From an uncultured Erythrobacteraceae bacterium (GTDB taxonomy: Bacteria; Pseudomonadota; Alphaproteobacteria; Sphingomonadales; Sphingomonadaceae): 9,455 bases of DNA. This document shows, in pieces, positions 5,643 through 9,455 of this stretch. The stretch spans positions 1 to 9,455 of the forward strand of contig CATMNW010000072.1 in the NCBI GenBank assembly GCA_950071875.1, written 5' to 3'. The stretch's first letter is position 1, and each line of letters begins with the position of its first letter. Below the pieces are notes generated by a model. The model was not told the origin of the DNA. It saw nothing but the letters and a program-made list of their open reading frames with translations, and ran no database searches. The position numbers were made by a program, and so were the translations under genes.

Positions 5643-6986
5643 ATGAACCCCAAGAACCTTTCGCGCTCGGCGCTTGTTGCTGCCCTTGCTATCGGGCTCG
5701 GCGCCTGCAGCGGCGGCCTGTTCGGCGGCGGCGAGGACAAGAAGGTCACCCCGACCGTGGGCGATCGCCAGCCGATCCTGTCGCGCATCCAGACTGGTGC
5801 CGAAGTCGATCCGGCACTTGCGGGTGTCGCGGTCGTGCTGCCGCCTGCACAGGCGAATGACACCTGGGGCCAGGCAGGCGGAAACGCCGGCAAGTCCTAC
5901 GGCCATCTTGCTCTGAATGCCTCACCGGCCCGCGCGTTCTCCGTCGATATCGAAGGGGCCAGCCAGCGTCGACGGCTGGGCGCTTCGCCTGTAATCGGTG
6001 GCGGCATGCTGTTCGCCGTCGGCGGCGACGGTACGCTGACCGCTTTCGATGCGCAGACCGGCGCGCGCCGCTGGGCATACGACCCGGGTGTGGAAAGCGA
6101 TCTCAAGCCTTCCGCCTTTGGCGGCGGTGCCAGCTTCGACGACGGCAAGGTCTACATGACCGACGGTGCCGGGAACGTCGCGGCGCTCAACGCTTCGAAC
6201 GGCTCTGTACTGTGGAAGGCGACCCCTTCGGGCCCGCTGCGCGGTTCACCGACGATTGCCTTCGGTTCGGTCTTCGTCATGACGCAGGACAACCAGATCT
6301 TCGCGCTCAATGCCACCGACGGTTCGGTCCAGTGGCAGGAATCGGGCTCTTCCACCCAGGCCGGCGTATTCGGGGTGGCCGCCCCTGCCGCGGCGCAGGG
6401 CACCGTGATCGCCGGATACAGCTCGGGCGAGCTTATCGCGCACCGCTACGAGAACGGCCGGACCCTGTGGGCCGATGCTCTGGCGCGGACATCGATCTCG
6501 ACCTCGGTGGGTTCGCTCACCGATATCGATGCCGATCCGATCATCGACAATGGCCGTGTCTATGCGTTGGGCCAGGGCGGGCGCATGGCTGCATACGAAC
6601 TGGTTACCGGCCAGCGCATCTGGGAACTGAACCTTGCAGGGATTTCGACCCCGGCGATCGCGGGTGAATGGATCTTCACGCTGACCGACGATGCACGCCT
6701 GCTCGCCATTGCGCGCGCAACCGGAAAGGTTCGCTGGCTGACCCAGCTGCCGCGTTATCGCAACGAGGAAAAAAAGAAGGACCCGATCTACTGGTCGGGC
6801 CCGGTCCTTGCCGGCAACAACCTGTGGACCGTCAATTCCGAAGGCGAAGTCTACCGCATCAGCACCGGCGAAGGATCGGCCAGCAAGTTCACCGACCTCG
6901 ACCAGCCGATCTCGCTGGCTCCGGTCGTGGCGAACAATACACTCTACGTCCTCGACGATAGCGGCAAGATTACCGCTTTCCGCTGA
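5643..6986 (+). CDS. bamB: Outer membrane protein assembly factor BamB (PQQ-like beta-propeller lipoprotein)
   Basis: BamB is a periplasmic lipoprotein of the BAM complex, which folds and inserts beta-barrel proteins into the outer membrane. The 447-residue product has a lipoprotein signal: a basic N-terminus, hydrophobic LVAALAIGL at 11-19 and lipobox LGAC ending at Cys22. Ser23 at +2 gives no inner-membrane retention signal. A Gly-rich linker follows, then an eight-bladed-type propeller from about 90 to the end. Blade signatures of the form TG-x-x-x-W recur: DAQTGARRW (136-144), NASNGSVLW (183-191), NATDGSVQW (223-231), ENGRTLW (270-276), VTGQRIW (321-327) and ATGKVRW (359-365). It is longer than E. 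coli BamB (about 392), partly from the N-terminal stretch 25-90. The first Met at 5643 has a proper ribosome binding site and puts the signal peptide at the very start. It is co-transcribed with the upstream YfgM-like gene, a classic pairing. The next gene is not der. Confidence 0.94.
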   Translation: MNPKNLSRSALVAALAIGLGACSGGLFGGGEDKKVTPTVGDRQPILSRIQTGAEVDPALAGVAVVLPPAQANDTWGQAGGNAGKSYGHLALNASPARAFSVDIEGASQRRRLGASPVIGGGMLFAVGGDGTLTAFDAQTGARRWAYDPGVESDLKPSAFGGGASFDDGKVYMTDGAGNVAALNASNGSVLWKATPSGPLRGSPTIAFGSVFVMTQDNQIFALNATDGSVQWQESGSSTQAGVFGVAAPAAAQGTVIAGYSSGELIAHRYENGRTLWADALARTSISTSVGSLTDIDADPIIDNGRVYALGQGGRMAAYELVTGQRIWELNLAGISTPAIAGEWIFTLTDDARLLAIARATGKVRWLTQLPRYRNEEKKKDPIYWSGPVLAGNNLWTVNSEGEVYRISTGEGSASKFTDLDQPISLAPVVANNTLYVLDDSGKITAFR

Positions 6987-6999
6987 TTTCGCGATAGAC

Positions 7000-7040
7000 T
7001 GACCGCGTTGTTAACCAGACTATGGTAACGGACGCGGTCA
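7000..7040 (+). other. Stem-loop in the bamB-methyltransferase gap overlapping the start codon
   Basis: TGACCGCGT (7000-7008) pairs with ACGCGGTCA (7032-7040), and inside it GTTAACC (7010-7016) pairs with GGTAAC (7024-7029) with one bulged A. The loop is 7017-7023. The A of ATG 7040 is the last paired base; the alternative ATG 7022 falls in the loop; the weak GGA ribosome binding site (7030-7032) is at or in the stem. It could limit translation of the downstream gene, or be an operator or processing site. No T run follows, so it is not an intrinsic terminator. Confidence 0.55.
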
Positions 7041-8395
7041 TGAGCCAACGGCAAAACCCAGCACCGGTCCGACCGGCGAGCGATGTCTCGTCGGCCGTCG
7101 GGCTCGTGGGTCTGGCGGGCCTGTTCGCCTGGGTCGCCTTTGCACGCGGGTTTCCCGAAATCGCTGCCGCTTTCGACTGGCCGGTGCCGCGCGATACGCT
7201 GGGCGGGAAGAATTCCGCCCTGGTCGGGCTTCTTGCAGCAGCCGTCCCGATGGCAGCCTGGTCCATCATCGTCGACAAGGTCCACCTGCGCCCGTCGACC
7301 GGGATCGACTGGTCGCTACGCCGCACCCGCCAGCCGGACCGCAGCGCCACGCTGGTCAAGCTTGCCGGTCTGTGGGCGACCTGGGCGATCATCGCGGGCC
7401 TGTATTGCCTGTGCCGGTGGTACTGGGACGGCAATTACCTGTTTTCGATGCAGGTGCTCGGATACGCTGCGCTGCCGCTGGTGGCCCTTTCGATACCCTA
7501 TGTGTTCTGGATCGACCGCGTTTTGGTAAACCAGCGTGACCACGCATGGCATTTCGGCGCGCTGCTGCTTATGCGCCGCGGCTGGCAGGCTGAAGAGGTG
7601 AAGAAGCACTGGCGTACCTGGATCATCAAGGCGTTCTTCACCGCGTTCATGATCTCCATCATCCCCTTCGCCTTTCGCAATATCGTGACGGCCGATTTTA
7701 CCGAGGTAATCGCGCGGCCGGAACGCATTGCGCTGACCATCATCGAAGCGATGTTCATGATCGACGTCATGATCGGAACGGTCGGCTACATTGTCACCAT
7801 GCGCCCGCTCGATGCGCATATCCGTTCGGGCAACCCGTTCCTTGGCGGGTGGGTCGCGGCGCTGATCTGTTATCCGCCCATCGTCTGGGGTATCCTCGGC
7901 AACGGCAAGGCTATCAGCTACGAACACGATACTGCCGGGTGGCTACACTGGATGCAGGGCAACGACCCGTTGATCGCGGTCTGGGGTTTCGTGCTGGTTT
8001 TCCTGACCGGCATTTACGCCTGGGCGACCTTCGCCTTCGGTCTCAGGTTTTCCAACCTCACCTATCGCGGTGTACTGACCAACGGGCCGTACCGCTTCAC
8101 CCGCCACCCTGCCTATGTATCGAAGAACCTGTTCTGGTGGTGCGCGGTGATGCCGTTCCTCGTCACCAGTGGTTCCGCGGTCGAGGCGATACGCAACTGC
8201 TTCTTCCTCGCGGTCGTGAACGGCATCTACTTCTGGCGGGCGAAGACCGAGGAGGCTCACCTCCTCGCCGAAGACCCGAAATACCGCGAATACCACGCCT
8301 ACATGGCGCAGCACGGCCTGCTGACAGCGCCGCTAACCCGGCTGTGGAACCGCGTGAGGCCGCGGCAGGCGCTAGGCGCAGAACCGGCGGAATAA
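7040..8395 (+). CDS. Polytopic membrane protein with isoprenylcysteine carboxyl methyltransferase-like C-terminal domain
   Basis: The 451-residue inner-membrane protein (457 if ATG 7022 is used) has about ten hydrophobic segments, near residues 18-35, 59-78, 107-128, 138-157, 194-214, 231-252, 267-284, 311-334, 362-379 and 384-397. The C-terminal part carries the ICMT/PEMT-type S-adenosylmethionine-binding pattern: GPYRFTRHPAY (349-359), RAKTEEAHLL (400-409) and DPKYREYHAYM (412-422). In this superfamily the RHPxY and Glu-containing segments bind SAM and the polar substrate group. RHPAYVS has Ser where many members have Gly (RHPxYxG). Residues 1 to about 300 are far longer than in minimal ICMT proteins of 150-220 residues and match nothing I recognise. 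The substrate is unknown: small thiols, lipids or prenylated compounds are all possible. ATG 7040 is preferred for GGA seven bases upstream. It follows bamB by 53 bases and converges with the next gene, stop codons abutting. Confidence 0.8.
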   Translation: MSQRQNPAPVRPASDVSSAVGLVGLAGLFAWVAFARGFPEIAAAFDWPVPRDTLGGKNSALVGLLAAAVPMAAWSIIVDKVHLRPSTGIDWSLRRTRQPDRSATLVKLAGLWATWAIIAGLYCLCRWYWDGNYLFSMQVLGYAALPLVALSIPYVFWIDRVLVNQRDHAWHFGALLLMRRGWQAEEVKKHWRTWIIKAFFTAFMISIIPFAFRNIVTADFTEVIARPERIALTIIEAMFMIDVMIGTVGYIVTMRPLDAHIRSGNPFLGGWVAALICYPPIVWGILGNGKAISYEHDTAGWLHWMQGNDPLIAVWGFVLVFLTGIYAWATFAFGLRFSNLTYRGVLTNGPYRFTRHPAYVSKNLFWWCAVMPFLVTSGSAVEAIRNCFFLAVVNGIYFWRAKTEEAHLLAEDPKYREYHAYMAQHGLLTAPLTRLWNRVRPRQALGAEPAE

Positions 8396-8698
8396 TCAGC
8401 CGAGCGGATTGCCTTCGTCGGTTTCATATACCCGCAAGTCGCGCGAGGTAGGCGGGTTGGCCGCCATCACCTTCTGGAATTCCGCCATGTGCGCCGACTT
8501 GCCGTGCGCATCGAGCGCGGCCTGGTCACGCCAGCGTTCGAACAGGATCAGCGTATCCGGATCGGCCAGGTCGGTCGCAAAGGCATAATCGAGGCAGCCG
8601 TCTTCCGCGCGGCTGGCCCGGACCATCTCGACAAATGCCTTGCGCGTCGCCGCGTCGATCGACCGGCCCAGTTTGATCGTCCCGTTGATCTGGATCAT
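8396..8698 (-). CDS. Antibiotic biosynthesis monooxygenase (ABM) domain protein, YgiN-like putative quinol monooxygenase
   Basis: The 100-residue single-domain protein has the dimeric ferredoxin-like ABM fold. The family pattern is clear: an N-terminal beta strand (MIQINGTIKL), SRAEDGCLDYAF at 29-40 (compare the common R-x-E-x-GCL-x-Y), LILFERW at 50-56, and AALDAHGKSAHMAEF at 60-74 with His65 and His70. E. coli YgiN acts on quinols, but many relatives have other or unknown substrates, so quinol monooxygenase is only a family name here. It starts 22 bases after the gshA stop on the same strand and has a strong AGGAGAA ribosome binding site, so it is very likely co-transcribed with gshA. A role in redox or electrophile stress beside glutathione synthesis would fit, but this is inference. 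Its TGA stop abuts the TAA of the converging membrane-protein gene with no intervening base. Confidence 0.88.
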   Translation of the reverse strand: MIQINGTIKLGRSIDAATRKAFVEMVRASRAEDGCLDYAFATDLADPDTLILFERWRDQAALDAHGKSAHMAEFQKVMAANPPTSRDLRVYETDEGNPLG

Positions 8699-8704
8699 CG
8701 CCTA

Positions 8705-8711
8705 TTCTCCT
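8705..8711 (-). promoter_or_regulatory. Ribosome binding site of the ABM protein
   Basis: AGGAGAA on the minus strand (8711-8705) lies 6 bases before ATG 8698. It is the strongest Shine-Dalgarno sequence in the window and supports independent, efficient translation within the gshA transcript. Confidence 0.6.
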
Positions 8712-8720
8712 GGCCTGTCT

Positions 8721-9455
8721 TCAGAAACTGTACTTGTAGACGCGCTTGATATCGCCGCCCCATTCGCCGTTGTAGCGATCGAGCAGGACCTGTGCAGGCA
8801 CCTTGCCGCTGGCAACGATCTCGTCGAGCGTTTCGAGGAAACCGGTTTCGTTATCGCCGGAGGTATTCAGCCGCGCACGCTTCGCCAGCCCGTCACGCGA
8901 AATGGCGAGGACGTCTTTGGCAAGATCGCGCAGGATACCGCCGCCCGGAATCGGCGCATCCAGCGCCAGTTTCGGCACCGCATTGCGCAAGTCCTCGCGC
9001 TCTTCCATCGACCAGTGCTTGACCAGATCCCATGCCGCATCGAGCGAGCTTTGTTCGTAAAGCAGGCCGACCCAGAATGCGGGCAGGGCGCAGATGCGGC
9101 TCCACGGGCCACCGTCGGCGCCGCGCATTTCGAGGAAGCTCTTCAGGCGCACTTCGGGGAAGGCCGTGGAAAGATGATCCCACCAGTCGCTTTCGGTCGG
9201 CTTTTCGCCCGGCAGGACTTCCAGCTTGCCTTCGAGGAAATCGCGGAAGCTGTGCCCTGCAGCGTCGATGTACTTGCCGTCGCGGAAGACGAAATACATC
9301 GGCACGTCGAGCATGTAATCGGTCCAGCGTTCATAGCCGAAGCCGTCTTCGAATACGAAAGGCAGCATGCCGGTGCGGTGCGGGTCGGTATCGCTCCGGA
9401 TGTGGCTGCGATAGGACAGGTAACCGTTGGGCTTGCCTTCGGTGAAAGGTGAATT
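8721..9455 (-). CDS. gshA: Glutamate-cysteine ligase, partial (N-terminus beyond right edge)
   Basis: GshA joins glutamate and cysteine with ATP to make gamma-glutamylcysteine, the first and rate-limiting step of glutathione synthesis in the cytoplasm. The C-terminal 244 residues are present; the frame is open to the right edge, so the true start is outside. Family members of the plant/alphaproteobacterial type are around 450 residues, so about half is visible. Supporting motifs, numbered from the first visible codon: TEGKPNGYLSYRSH (5-18), SDTDPHRTG (21-29), GYERWTDYMLDVPMYFV (39-55) and SFLEMRGADGGPW (106-118). FLEMRGADGGPW, followed by ALPAFWVGLLYEQ, is highly characteristic of this class and distinguishes it from the gammaproteobacterial GshA. 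The C-terminus ends YKYSF. The ABM protein gene follows after 22 bases. An internal Met corresponding to 9368 could be mistaken for the start, but conserved motifs lie upstream of it. Confidence 0.93.
   Translation of the reverse strand, partial: NSPFTEGKPNGYLSYRSHIRSDTDPHRTGMLPFVFEDGFGYERWTDYMLDVPMYFVFRDGKYIDAAGHSFRDFLEGKLEVLPGEKPTESDWWDHLSTAFPEVRLKSFLEMRGADGGPWSRICALPAFWVGLLYEQSSLDAAWDLVKHWSMEEREDLRNAVPKLALDAPIPGGGILRDLAKDVLAISRDGLAKRARLNTSGDNETGFLETLDEIVASGKVPAQVLLDRYNGEWGGDIKRVYKYSF

Noticed and set aside
8640..9452. Plus-strand open frame opposite gshA (270 codons)
   Set aside because: It is an antisense shadow. The minus strand carries the diagnostic FLEMRGADGGPW and neighbouring GshA motifs.
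1..9455. tRNA, rRNA, CRISPR arrays, transposons, toxin-antitoxin or defence genes
   Set aside because: I looked on both strands and saw no direct-repeat arrays, transposase motifs, cloverleaf-like sequences or small paired toxin-antitoxin genes. All gaps are under about 120 bases.

Overview
The window is high-GC, tightly packed bacterial chromosome. The gene set points to an alphaproteobacterium, most likely Sphingomonadales in the Erythrobacteraceae/Sphingomonadaceae range: a plant/alphaproteobacterial-type glutamate-cysteine ligase, a YfgM-like protein next to BamB, and SelO and AstD of proteobacterial type. This assignment rests on remembered protein families, not on a search. I see no rRNA, tRNA, CRISPR array, insertion sequence, phage gene or other sign of recent transfer.

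Layout, left to right. (1) Minus strand, 2602 down to 1 (cut by the left edge): selO, a protein AMP-transferase, then astD, the succinylglutamate-semialdehyde dehydrogenase of arginine catabolism. They are 89 bases apart. (2) Plus strand, 2676-4684: an alpha/beta hydrolase and a family-4 glycosyltransferase whose start and stop codons overlap as ATGA, so probably translationally coupled. This pair diverges from selO across a 73-base gap. A 15-bp stem-loop lies across the glycosyltransferase stop codon. (3) Plus strand, 4802-8395: a YfgM-like inner-membrane TPR protein, the outer-membrane lipoprotein BamB, and a large polytopic membrane protein with an isoprenylcysteine-methyltransferase-like C-terminus. 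The first two belong to envelope and outer-membrane-protein biogenesis. The third sits where der is found in many proteobacteria, and its start codon lies inside or at the edge of a strong hairpin. (4) Minus strand, 9455 (cut by the right edge) down to 8396: the C-terminal half of gshA, the first enzyme of glutathione synthesis, then a small antibiotic-biosynthesis-monooxygenase-fold protein 22 bases downstream, presumably co-transcribed. This block converges on block 3 with abutting stop codons.

This is mostly housekeeping and central-metabolism sequence. I did not find a convincing new multi-gene system. The observations most worth checking are SelO without the redox cysteines described in E. 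coli, an alpha/beta hydrolase with Gln where the catalytic Asp is expected, two RNA stem-loops at gene borders, and the membrane methyltransferase-like protein behind bamB.
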